Positions 1 to 7,189 of a stretch of 64,000 nucleotides of DNA are shown here, piece after piece. The notes beneath the pieces are model-generated. The model was given only the letters and a program-made list of their open reading frames with translations. It ran no database searches and had not been told where the DNA came from. Every line of letters begins with the position of its first letter. Position 1 is the first letter of the stretch. The stretch covers positions 1 to 64,000 of the forward strand of contig CAMDPK010000003.1 of NCBI GenBank assembly GCA_945904015.1, given 5' to 3'. The DNA comes from Candidatus Kuenenia stuttgartensis (GTDB lineage Bacteria; Planctomycetota; Planctomycetia; Planctomycetales; Planctomycetaceae). A program made the position numbers and the translations under genes.

Positions 1-205
1 GCGACTGGCCGCCCTACGAACCCTGAAACCGACCATCCACCCTCAACCAGCTTTTCCGAAGTTCAAAATCACATTCTCGCAAACCGCACTCGCGACTTGA
101 TCACGCCGCTCGCAAACGACAAACCCAGACTTATTCAACAGGCTGCTAAATTCCCGCCCGAAAATGGTCTGATCTCCAAAGATTCTCCGACCCGATCGAC
201 TGCTC

Positions 206-1141
206 ATGCCCGAAATCGCTGAAAACGCCGCCGCCCCGACCGATCGCCAAGCGCTGCTCAACGAGCTGCGGTGGAAGAAATTCCCTGTGCTGGACGACGG
301 ATTTGTCTGTCTGGTGGACATCATGGGGGAGGACAGCTCGATCGTACAGGCGGCTCGCGTCAGTTACGGCGAGGGGACGAAAAAGGGATCCGACGACCGG
401 ACGCTGATCCGGTATCTGTTGCGGCACCGGCACACGACGCCGTTCGAAATGGTCGAGTTGAAATTCCTCGTCCGCGTGCCGATGGATTGTTGGCGGCAGT
501 GGATTCGGCATCGAACGGCCAATGTCAACGAGTACAGCACTCGGTACTCGATCGCGATTGATTCGACGCAGACGACTCCGGCTGACGAGTGGCGGACGCA
601 GTCGCAAACGAATCGGCAAGGGAGCGAAGAAATGCTGCCGGCCGATGTCGGCGAGAAACTCACCGCCGCCGAACGCGAACTGCAAGAACTGACTCGTCGT
701 GTCTATCAAGACCGGCTCGATCTCGGAGTCGCGCGCGAACAGGCTCGCAAGGACTTGCCCCTCTCGACGTACACCGAGGCGTATTGGAAAGTCGATCTGC
801 ACAACCTGCTGCACTTTTTGGCGCTGAGGATGGACTCGCACGCGCAGCTCGAAATTCGCGAGTACTCGGCGGCGATTGGACGGAAGATCGTGCAGCCGCT
901 GCTGCCGATGGTGTGGGAAGCGTTCGAGGACTATCGCCTGCACGCGTCCGGATTGTCTCGGCTGGAGATCGGTTGCATCCAACGGTTGATGCAGCACGCG
1001 GCAGCGAATGGCCGAGTGCCGCCGCTGTCGACCGAGGATTTCCTCGCCGTGCAAGACCCCTCGTGGCGTGAACTGACTCGCAGCCGCGAACGCGATGAAT
1101 GCCTCGCGAAGTTGCAAGAGTTGGGCTTGGTCACACGGTAA
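206..1141 (+). CDS. thyX: Flavin-dependent thymidylate synthase ThyX
   Basis: Makes dTMP from dUMP with methylene-tetrahydrofolate and FADH2/NADPH, in the cytoplasm. The protein has 311 residues. The ThyX signature RHR-x7-S is present at residues 101-111 (RHRTANVNEYS), followed by the STRYS continuation that binds dUMP and flavin. The central insertion (about residues 120-165) is polar and looks like a lineage-specific loop. The ATG at 206 has no clear Shine-Dalgarno sequence, but the protein begins in a normal place for the family. The stop codon is followed at once by a 53-bp palindromic repeat shared with the convergent gene. No thyA is visible in the window, which fits ThyX being the main route, though this cannot be judged from 64 kb. 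Confidence 0.95.
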   Translation: MPEIAENAAAPTDRQALLNELRWKKFPVLDDGFVCLVDIMGEDSSIVQAARVSYGEGTKKGSDDRTLIRYLLRHRHTTPFEMVELKFLVRVPMDCWRQWIRHRTANVNEYSTRYSIAIDSTQTTPADEWRTQSQTNRQGSEEMLPADVGEKLTAAERELQELTRRVYQDRLDLGVAREQARKDLPLSTYTEAYWKVDLHNLLHFLALRMDSHAQLEIREYSAAIGRKIVQPLLPMVWEAFEDYRLHASGLSRLEIGCIQRLMQHAAANGRVPPLSTEDFLAVQDPSWRELTRSRERDECLAKLQELGLVTR

Positions 1142-1194
1142 GTGGAGCACGTTTTCAACGTGCTCGTCACGGGCACGTTGAAAACGTGCCCCAC
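1142..1194. repeat. Palindromic repeat, GTGGAGCACG family
   Basis: Inverted repeat of about 22-bp arms around a short spacer; the left arm starts GTGGAGCACGTTTTCAACGT and the right arm ends in its near reverse complement (one mismatch, GTGGGGCAC). It lies exactly between the stop codons of thyX and the convergent WXG100-like gene. Its last base forms part of the latter's TAG stop. It could work as a bidirectional terminator hairpin although no T-run follows. It is related in design to the elements at 13574 and 62202 (GTGGGGCAGG type). Confidence 0.85.
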
Positions 1195-1466
1195 TATTTC
1201 TGTTGCAGGTATTCCTCGATCCGCTCAGACTTACGAGTGAGATACGGGATGTGCGAGTTGTTGGCGTCGATGAAGCGTTGCAGGTAGCGCAGGTGCTGCT
1301 CGAATTGCTCGGTGAATTTCAAGTTCTCCTGATCGCGCCAGGTGCTGCTGAGCGAATGCAATTGCGCGGACAACGCCGTCGTCCGGTCGGTCAAGTCTTG
1401 GTTGAACTGCTTGAGCATCTGTGCGAAGAGCCGCAGTTCACCGGGATCGACAATGGCTTGAGTCAT
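1194..1466 (-). CDS. WXG100/ESAT-6-like small helical protein
   Basis: A 90-residue, fully helical-looking protein. It has a helix, a central turn with S-T-W-R-D (residues about 39-43) and a second helix with E-x-F, which matches the plan of WXG100 proteins: about 100 residues, helix-WxG-like turn-helix, with a conserved aromatic residue after the turn. The canonical G after W-x is replaced by D, so the call is a resemblance rather than a clear family hit. Members of this family are substrates or chaperones of type VII-like secretion systems; no such secretion genes are seen here. It lies downstream of nothing obvious, on the strand opposite thyX. The stop codon TAG overlaps the end of the palindromic repeat. 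Confidence 0.6.
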   Translation of the reverse strand: MTQAIVDPGELRLFAQMLKQFNQDLTDRTTALSAQLHSLSSTWRDQENLKFTEQFEQHLRYLQRFIDANNSHIPYLTRKSERIEEYLQQK

Positions 1467-1507
1467 GATGGGTCGAGAGTCCAGAGTGGAGAGTCAAGAG
1501 AGTCGGC

Positions 1508-2413
1508 TCAGACAGAGCCGACAACGGCGGACAGTTTAGCGAACAGTCGATCGACTTCACGTCGAGTTTCTTCGTCGAGTCGGAATGCGACCGGGCCGCG
1601 AATGAGTGTGTTCGGGAAGATGCCTTGCTTGTGCAGCAGATATTTTTCGACGGCCAGGAATCCGTCGAGTCCGGTTTGAAGCGCCACCAGAGCAGAGAGC
1701 GGCAATGAGAGGTCGTAGGCTCGGCGGTCGTCGCCAGCTTGCAAGGCTCGCCACAAGGCGACGAGCGTGTCGATCAAGTCGGCTCCGGGCATCGTGCCGA
1801 CGATGCCTCGGCGGAAACTGTCGACCAGTGCGATGCCGCCGCTCCCCTCGAAGACCGCTGCTTGACCGTTGGTCGCGTCGCGAAGTTCTGAAAGGCGTTG
1901 GCCGATCGGCACCGCTTCGGGTTTGAAGAGGACTCGCGGATGAAACTCGCGCCACAGCCGAGCCTGCAAAGCGATCGACATCGGTCGGCCGACGTAGCCG
2001 CTGGCGTCTTGCACGATCAGCGGGATCGAGACCGCCCGCAACAGCCGCTCGAAGTACCGAAGCTGCTCGTCCTCACCGACTGAGACTGAGACCGGCGGGA
2101 TCGCCATCAGCGCGGTCGCGCCGGCATCGGCCGCGTGTCGCGCGAGGCGTTCGGCGGTGTGTGAACTTTCCGCTCCGACGCTGATGACGACCGAGCCACG
2201 AGAGCCTGCGAATCGGCAAGCGTGCTCGGCCAGCGTTTCTCGTTCGTCGGTCGAAAGCCGCAGCGTTTCCGAGACCATCGCCATCACGATGCCGTCGGCC
2301 CCGCGATCGAAGAGCCAGTCGATTTCACGGCGGAGCGTGTCGAAGTCGATGGATTCGTCGTCGTGAAACGGCGTCTGAAAAACGGGGAGAACACCGGCGA
2401 GGTTTTTGGGCAT
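1508..2413 (-). CDS. Dihydrodipicolinate synthase/N-acetylneuraminate lyase family protein
   Basis: A 301-residue class I aldolase-type TIM barrel. The N-terminal GVLPVFQTPF motif is typical of the DapA/NanA family, and a lysine in the VLFKPEAVP segment (about residue 165) is in the position of the Schiff-base lysine. The tyrosine region reads DASGYVGRPMS instead of the usual YNVPxRT, which argues against true DapA and for a sugar-acid dehydratase or lyase branch. An aldehyde dehydrogenase resembling alpha-ketoglutarate semialdehyde dehydrogenase lies 5 kb away. A role as a ketodeoxyglucarate-type dehydratase feeding that enzyme is possible but is inference only. It is a single gene with no co-directional neighbour except the WXG100-like gene downstream. 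Confidence 0.85.
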   Translation of the reverse strand: MPKNLAGVLPVFQTPFHDDESIDFDTLRREIDWLFDRGADGIVMAMVSETLRLSTDERETLAEHACRFAGSRGSVVISVGAESSHTAERLARHAADAGATALMAIPPVSVSVGEDEQLRYFERLLRAVSIPLIVQDASGYVGRPMSIALQARLWREFHPRVLFKPEAVPIGQRLSELRDATNGQAAVFEGSGGIALVDSFRRGIVGTMPGADLIDTLVALWRALQAGDDRRAYDLSLPLSALVALQTGLDGFLAVEKYLLHKQGIFPNTLIRGPVAFRLDEETRREVDRLFAKLSAVVGSV

Positions 2414-2833
2414 GGTGACGTGGAGAATGACGGATTCCGAATGAGCCGAGAAGGCTCAGCCGGCAACGGTTTTTGGGATGCGGTTGAGACTGTCCTCTGT
2501 CGGAGTTCGCCGCCTCTTGGTCTTTGGGGACATCGTCATTCGGACTTCCACTGTGCCGTTCGTGCCGGACAATTGGGTCGGCGAAGATTCACCGGTCGAA
2601 GGGACTCGACGAACATCGCCGAGCGTGCGGCGGCACGATCTGCCGGTTTTTTGTGTTGTCTGGAGCGGCTCGCGGCGGACGTGTGCGGCTGCAAGAATCC
2701 GCCACATTGTTCTTGACGCTTCCGGGTTCCGGGACGATCTAATACCGAAGCGTGTCGGCGGAGCGCCGACGAAAGACGAGGCAGGATGCCGCATCGCAGA
2801 CCAGCCGCACGGGTGGCGGCAAGGAGTTCTCTC
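2414..2833. other. 420-bp divergent intergenic region
   Basis: Lies between the divergently transcribed DHDPS-family and DUF1598 genes. No convincing gene is seen. A TTGACG hexamer at 2713-2718 on the plus strand could be a -35 box, but the matching -10 region (around 2736-2743) is poor. A short GTCGGCGGAGCGCCGAC-type hairpin lies near 2753. An AAGGAG Shine-Dalgarno sequence at 2821-2826 belongs to the DUF1598 gene. Confidence 0.5.
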
Positions 2834-4597
2834 ATGGTGTGGCACATTCACGGTTGGTTTGGTCGGCAAGGTCGGCAAATTCAGAAACGTCTTGGTTTGG
2901 TCGCAGTGACCGCCGTGGCTTCGGTCGGCATGACGCTGTTGGCCACCGCCGATGCTCCGCGAGCCGGTGACGCTCAGCGAAAAATCGAACGGCAGGTGGC
3001 GTTCGGTGAGTTCGCCGCGGCGATCAATGCGGCAGGCGAAGTCGACGATCCGAAAGAACGAGCGAATTTGCTGGGCATGATCGCGAACGCTCAATTGAAA
3101 GCCGGCGATGCTTCGGCCGCGCGCGGCACCACGCGACAGATGGATCAATCGCAGCGACCACAGGCTGCTCAACAGCAAGCTCGGCAGCAGGCGCTCAACG
3201 GCGGCGTGATGGCCGACTTCCAATCGCTGATGACGTTGATCGAAACTGAAACCAGCGGCCCGTGGCTGAACACCGGCGGCGAAGGCGGCACCATGACCGA
3301 ATACCAGCAAGGTGTTGCGGTCAGCCCCAACGGTTTGCTGTCGTCGCTCAAGAAAGAGGAACACACCGGCCGCTTGAAGGCGTTGGGAGTCGCCGCTCGC
3401 AAGGCCGATTTGAATGCCGAAATCGCTCAGCAATCCGACCTGCGGTTCGTGTCGCTGACACAATTGGAACGAGCAGCCTCGGCGCGGTTGACCGAGGGCC
3501 GTCCGATTGTCGAGACGATGAAGAATCTCGCGGGGATCACGCAGCTCAAGTACGTCGTCGTGGATCCGAAGTCGCGTGACGTGCTGATCGGTGGCCCGTC
3601 GGAAGCCTGGAAATACGACAGCAACGGCAATCCAGTCGGTGTGAAGAGCGGCCGGCCGACGTTGCAACTCGACGATCTGGTCACGGTGCTGCGGACGTTC
3701 TCGAACGAAGGCCCGCAGAACTTTGGTTGCTCGTTCAATCCACGCCCGGAAGGACTCAAACAAATCCAAGCGTTCGTCGAGCAGTCGAATGCTCGCGGCC
3801 CGTTGGATTCCGGCGCGGTGAAAGGTTGGGTCAATCAACTGCAAAACAAGCTCGGCCCGCAGGACATTGAACTGTGGGGCGTGCCGCGCGACTCGCGCGT
3901 GTCTCGCGTCGTCATCGAAGCCGATTACCGGCTGAAGATGATTGGCATCGGCAAGCTCGAAGGGGGTCCGCACGTCCCCAGCATCTTCGAATTGCTGACT
4001 GTCGAAGAACAGAAATCGAGCAAGCTGGACGCTCTGCGTTGGTGGCTGACGATGAAGTACGACGCGATCCTGCACAGCCCGGATCACAACGTCTTTGAAA
4101 TCCAAGGCCCGTCGGTGCAGTGCCTGTCCGAAAATCAGTACTTCACCGAAAAAGGTGAACGAGTCGGGACCGGTCAAGCCGATGCGACCAACCGCACGTT
4201 CGCCGCGAACTTCACGCAGCATTACGCCGAGTTGGCTCAGCGCGACATCGCGTTCGCCGATTTGCAAAACGTCTTCGACCTCGCACTGGTCGCAGCGCTG
4301 TTGAAAAACGAGGGCATCGCCAATCGTATCGGCTGGGAGGCCGGCTCGTTCGCGTCGCACGGCATGTACGAGCCAGCGGTCTACGCGGCTCCTCGTGAAG
4401 TCGAATCGGTCGCCAACCATCGCGTCTATCGTGGCAAAGACATCGTCGTGCAAGTGGCCGGCGGTGTCCGAGGCGACCTGATGTCGGTCGTCCGCGATCG
4501 CGACGTAATGAAGTCGTCCACGACATTGAAGGACATGACCGCTCACGCCGCCCCCAGCAACCAGCCGCAAGGCCGCTGGTGGTGGGACGCGAAATAA
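2834..4597 (+). CDS. DUF1598 domain secreted protein
   Basis: 587 residues from the ATG at 2834, chosen because AAGGAG (2821-2826) stands 7 bases upstream; an upstream in-frame ATG at 2786 has no such site. The N-terminus carries a basic stretch and then a hydrophobic segment (LGLVAVTAVASVGMTLLATA), so export or membrane anchoring is likely. The middle of the protein contains the planctomycete DUF1598 pattern, with the phrases LRFVSLTQLE, KYVVVDPKSRDVLIGGPSEAW and LQLDDLVTVLRTF. The function of the family is unknown; it is so far characteristic of Planctomycetes, which supports the taxonomic reading. A palindromic repeat and an intrinsic terminator follow the gene. Confidence 0.85.
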   Translation: MVWHIHGWFGRQGRQIQKRLGLVAVTAVASVGMTLLATADAPRAGDAQRKIERQVAFGEFAAAINAAGEVDDPKERANLLGMIANAQLKAGDASAARGTTRQMDQSQRPQAAQQQARQQALNGGVMADFQSLMTLIETETSGPWLNTGGEGGTMTEYQQGVAVSPNGLLSSLKKEEHTGRLKALGVAARKADLNAEIAQQSDLRFVSLTQLERAASARLTEGRPIVETMKNLAGITQLKYVVVDPKSRDVLIGGPSEAWKYDSNGNPVGVKSGRPTLQLDDLVTVLRTFSNEGPQNFGCSFNPRPEGLKQIQAFVEQSNARGPLDSGAVKGWVNQLQNKLGPQDIELWGVPRDSRVSRVVIEADYRLKMIGIGKLEGGPHVPSIFELLTVEEQKSSKLDALRWWLTMKYDAILHSPDHNVFEIQGPSVQCLSENQYFTEKGERVGTGQADATNRTFAANFTQHYAELAQRDIAFADLQNVFDLALVAALLKNEGIANRIGWEAGSFASHGMYEPAVYAAPREVESVANHRVYRGKDIVVQVAGGVRGDLMSVVRDRDVMKSSTTLKDMTAHAAPSNQPQGRWWWDAK

Positions 4598-4603
4598 GCC
4601 GGA

Positions 4604-4662
4604 GGATGAGCACTCTTGCCCGTCACTGTCATGACTTGAAGACGGGCAGGAGTGCCCATCCT
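4604..4662. repeat. Palindromic repeat, GGATGRGCACTC family
   Basis: Inverted repeat just after the DUF1598 stop codon. The left arm reads GGATGAGCACTCTTGCCCGT and the right arm is its reverse complement with two differences (GACGGGCAGGAGTGCCCATCC split here for length). The loop is about 16 bases. It is a different sequence family from the other palindromes of the window but has the same plan. Confidence 0.75.
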
Positions 4663-4674
4663 ACGAAACACAAA

Positions 4675-4710
4675 CCCGCCGCAGCTTTTCAGCCGCGGCG
4701 GGTTTTAGTT
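4675..4710 (+). terminator. Rho-independent terminator
   Basis: A GC stem (CCCGCCGC at 4675-4682 paired with GCGGCGGG at 4695-4702) with a 12-base loop is followed by TTTTAGTT. It stands downstream of the DUF1598 gene. On the other strand it also lies downstream of the tRNA, with a weaker T-rich tail, so it may serve both. Confidence 0.8.
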
Positions 4711-4721
4711 TTGAAGGCGAG

Positions 4722-4793
4722 AGCGGGCGACGAGATTCGAACTCGCGACGTACAGCTTGGGAAGCTGTCACTCTACCACTGAGTTACACCCGC
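4722..4793 (-). tRNA. tRNA-Gly(CCC)
   Basis: The minus strand folds into a 72-nt cloverleaf. Acceptor stem GCGGGTG pairs with CGCCCGC (one G-T pair), the D arm reads ACTC-AGTGGTA-GAGT, the anticodon stem ACAGC/GCTGT encloses the loop TTCCCAA, and the T arm GCGAG-TTCGAAT-CTCGT is regular. The anticodon at loop positions 3-5 is CCC, reading the glycine codon GGG. The discriminator base is T, as usual for bacterial tRNA-Gly, and no 3' CCA is encoded. Confidence 0.95.
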
Positions 4794-4949
4794 AAGTGGC
4801 TGGTACGTTAGCTCGGCGAGTGGGCTTGTCAAGCGGCGGTTGGCGTCCGTCGAAACCCGTGATCGAGTCGGATAACATCGCGCCTCGGCACACATCTGCA
4901 CCTCGTCTCGAAGTCGAGTTCGTGCAGAGCAACGAAGGAACAAGCAGCG

Positions 4950-5891
4950 ATGGCTTTGGACTTCTACGCGGTTTTGGGAGTGAAGAAGGACGCCTCGGCG
5001 GACGAGCTTCGCAAGGCGTACAAAAAGCTGTCGCGCGAAAATCATCCGGATCGCAAGCCAAACGATTCGGCCGCGTCCGAGAAGTTCAAGCAGGTGCAAG
5101 AGGCGTGGGACGTGCTCGGCGATGCGACGAAGCGGCAGCAGTACGATCAATTCGGATCGGCATTCGGTCCGAACGGGCCGCAGTTTCAACAGGGCGGCCA
5201 GCGGCGAGGCGGTGCTGGGCCGGTCGACTTCCAAGAGATGTTTGGTGGCAACGTCGATCTGGGCGACTTGCTTGGCGGGATGTTTGGTGGTGGCGCGGGC
5301 GGTTCGCCTTTTGGTCCGCAGGCCGGTCGTCGCGGCCGAGCCGCACCAGGGGCGAACATCGAGGCGGAAATCGAAATCCCGTTCGTGGTTGCCGCTGAGG
5401 GGGGCACTCAGGATCTGCAATTGGACCATGCGGGGAAGCGTGAACGGCTGAGCGTGAAGATTCCGCCGGGCGTCTCATCGGGCAGCGTGATCCGGCTCGC
5501 GGGACAGGGCCAAACGGGACGAAGCGGCGGACCGGCGGGAGATTTGTTGGTCACGATTAAGGTTGCCCCGCACTCTTATTTTCGTCGCGAGGGGTCAGAC
5601 CTGTTGATCGATGTGCCGATTACCGTCAGCGAGGCGGCACTGGGGACGAAGGTCGAAGTCCCGACGTTGGCCGAGGGTCCGATGGTTGTCACGATCCCGC
5701 CTGGCACGTCCAGCGGCGCGAAGTTGCGTTTGCGCGGCAAAGGAGTGCCCGACCAGAAGACACGTGCTCGCGGTGATTTGTATGTCGTGATCAAATTGGT
5801 GCTGCCGCCGAAGCTCGATGACGCGACACGCGGCTTTTTCGAGCAGATTGCGGCGGCGGCTCCGTATGATCCACGAGTTGGTTTGTGGTAA
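4950..5891 (+). CDS. DnaJ-family co-chaperone, CbpA-like (no zinc finger)
   Basis: 313 residues. The J domain (residues 1-70) has the HPD tripeptide and stimulates a DnaK-type ATPase. A Gly/Phe-rich linker (about 75-130) is followed by two C-terminal beta-sandwich substrate-binding domains (about 135-300) with the PPGVSSGSVIRLAGQG and PPGTSSGAKLRLRGKG repeats. The four CxxCxGxG zinc-binding repeats of classical DnaJ are missing, which makes it a type II DnaJ like CbpA. A Shine-Dalgarno-like AACGAAGG precedes the ATG. It stands alone in the cytoplasm with no DnaK or GrpE gene nearby. Confidence 0.93.
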   Translation: MALDFYAVLGVKKDASADELRKAYKKLSRENHPDRKPNDSAASEKFKQVQEAWDVLGDATKRQQYDQFGSAFGPNGPQFQQGGQRRGGAGPVDFQEMFGGNVDLGDLLGGMFGGGAGGSPFGPQAGRRGRAAPGANIEAEIEIPFVVAAEGGTQDLQLDHAGKRERLSVKIPPGVSSGSVIRLAGQGQTGRSGGPAGDLLVTIKVAPHSYFRREGSDLLIDVPITVSEAALGTKVEVPTLAEGPMVVTIPPGTSSGAKLRLRGKGVPDQKTRARGDLYVVIKLVLPPKLDDATRGFFEQIAAAAPYDPRVGLW

Positions 5892-5912
5892 CGCCAAATC
5901 CGGGGGTAATCC

Positions 5913-6350
5913 GTGAGCTCCAATCGTTTCCGAAATCACCAACGATGGTTGTTCTGCGTGACCTGTGTCAGCGCACTGATGATCGGTTTGGTCGACGAGG
6001 ATCGCTTCGGCGGGTTTGTTCGTGCTGACGAAGCTGTCCCAACGAAGGTGGCGGAGATGCCACTCGAGAACGCTTCGGAAGAGAAGGGGGGCAAGAAAAT
6101 CACCCCCGACCAATTTCATGTCGTCGACGACACCGTGAAGTGGACGATCTTTCTGGTTGCCGTGAGCGGGTTGGGAACGGTTGTCGTCCTGACTTTGATT
6201 ATCGTGGGGGCGCGACGGATGAGGCGGTTGACTCGGTCTGGTTTGCTGAAATCAAAATACGACGAGCTGGAATTGCTCCGCGAAAAGTACCGCCGCGAAG
6301 TCGAGGGTTTGGACACGCCGCCTCCGCCGAGTCGCGAGAAGTACCGATGA
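5913..6350 (+). CDS. Small membrane protein of unknown function upstream of rnpA
   Basis: 145 residues from a GTG at 5913 preceded by CGGGGGT. It has an N-terminal hydrophobic segment (about residues 12-28) that may be a signal peptide, a second strong transmembrane helix (about 76-100, WTIFLVAVSGLGTVVVLTLII), then a basic cytoplasmic tail with a KYDELELLREKYRREVE helix. It overlaps rnpA by four bases (ATGA), so the two are translationally coupled. In most bacteria rpmH is the gene before rnpA; here this protein takes that place. No family was recognised. Confidence 0.7.
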   Translation: MSSNRFRNHQRWLFCVTCVSALMIGLVDEDRFGGFVRADEAVPTKVAEMPLENASEEKGGKKITPDQFHVVDDTVKWTIFLVAVSGLGTVVVLTLIIVGARRMRRLTRSGLLKSKYDELELLREKYRREVEGLDTPPPPSREKYR

Positions 6351-6775
6351 CTTCGCCACGACATTCGCTGAAGTTTCCCAAAACCGTGCGTGTCCGCAGC
6401 CGTCTGGATTTCGCCGCGGTCTACGAACGGGGCGTGCGAATCAGCGACGGATGTTTGTCGTTGATCGCTTTGCCAAATGATCGCGCGACATCGCGGTTGG
6501 GTTTGGCGGTCTCGAAACGCTGCGGTAACGCCGTGCAACGCAACCGGCTCAAACGCCGGCTGCGCGAAGTCTTTCGCCAGTCGCGAGCGGAATTGCCGGC
6601 GGGCTTGGACCTCGTCGTGCAACCGCGAGCGGACACGCCGATCAAACTCGATGTTTTGCGGCAGTCGTTGGTCTCGCTGACAAGGCGAGCCGTCAAGAAG
6701 CTGGCTGGGCGAAGTCGCGAACCACAAACAGCCGTGGCCACGAACGGAGATTCGACGGTCGGAGATGAGTCATGA
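6347..6775 (+). CDS. rnpA: Ribonuclease P protein component
   Basis: 142 residues from the ATG at 6347, which overlaps the preceding stop codon. RnpA binds the catalytic RNase P RNA and helps it mature the 5' ends of tRNAs. The family core is present: LGLAVSKRCGNAVQRNRLKRRLREVFR (split here: R-N-R-x-K-R-R at about residues 62-68). The C-terminal 30 residues are an unconserved tail. The ATG-TGA overlap with yidD downstream shows a compact operon, an arrangement widely conserved (rnpA-yidD-yidC). No yidC follows here. Confidence 0.95.
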   Translation: MTSPRHSLKFPKTVRVRSRLDFAAVYERGVRISDGCLSLIALPNDRATSRLGLAVSKRCGNAVQRNRLKRRLREVFRQSRAELPAGLDLVVQPRADTPIKLDVLRQSLVSLTRRAVKKLAGRSREPQTAVATNGDSTVGDES

Positions 6776-7008
6776 TTTGGCTGCGCCGCCTGACGCTGAT
6801 TCCCGGATGGCTGTTGATCGCGACCGTCCGGCTGTATCAGCTCACGCTGAGCCATCTCATTGGCCGCCAATGCCGCTTTCACCCGACATGCAGCGAGTAT
6901 TTCATTCTCGCCGTCCGAAAATACGGAGCGGTGCGCGGAGCGTGGCGCGGGATTGGTCGCATTGTCCGGTGCCATCCGTGGAATCCCGGCGGAGTTGATT
7001 GGCCGTGA
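6772..7008 (+). CDS. yidD: Membrane protein insertion efficiency factor YidD
   Basis: 78 residues. The family hallmarks are all present: an N-terminal amphipathic/hydrophobic helix, CRFHPTCSEY (residues about 34-43) with the paired cysteines, and the C-terminal CHPWNPGG. YidD is a small peripheral inner-membrane protein thought to assist YidC in membrane protein insertion. It overlaps rnpA by four bases. YidC would be expected next but the operon ends here, and a palindromic repeat follows. Confidence 0.95.
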   Translation: MIWLRRLTLIPGWLLIATVRLYQLTLSHLIGRQCRFHPTCSEYFILAVRKYGAVRGAWRGIGRIVRCHPWNPGGVDWP

Positions 7009-7024
7009 GGTGGATGATGACAAG

Positions 7025-7097
7025 GTGACAAGGTGAGGGGGTGACACGGTGATTTGTCTTCTCACCTTGTCACCGTGTCACCCCCTCACCTTGTCAC
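7025..7097. repeat. Palindromic repeat, GTGACAAGGTGAGGGGGTGA family
   Basis: Perfect 28-bp arms (7025-7052 and 7070-7097) around a 17-base loop. The arms are built from shorter GTGACAAGGTGA-like units; a further copy of the unit precedes the left arm and another lies in the loop. It fills the space between yidD and the aldehyde dehydrogenase gene. The stem is long enough to act as a transcription barrier. Confidence 0.9.
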
Positions 7098-7189
7098 ACC
7101 TCACTCCTGACGAACTCGCTCCCTCAATTCACCCCCCGCCACTAGACTCCCGCCGAATAGTCGTCTCCATCCCCAAGAGGTCGTCTTGA

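Noticed and set aside
2456-4570. A 704-codon open frame on the minus strand opposite the DUF1598 gene
   Set aside because: It mirrors the codon pattern of the real gene, is rich in R/H/Q, and has no ribosome site or domain. It is a GC-rich antisense shadow.
6347-7008. Replication origin region (rnpA-yidD neighbourhood)
   Set aside because: No dnaA, rpmH, dnaN or DnaA-box cluster could be seen; in planctomycetes this gene pair is not a dependable origin marker.
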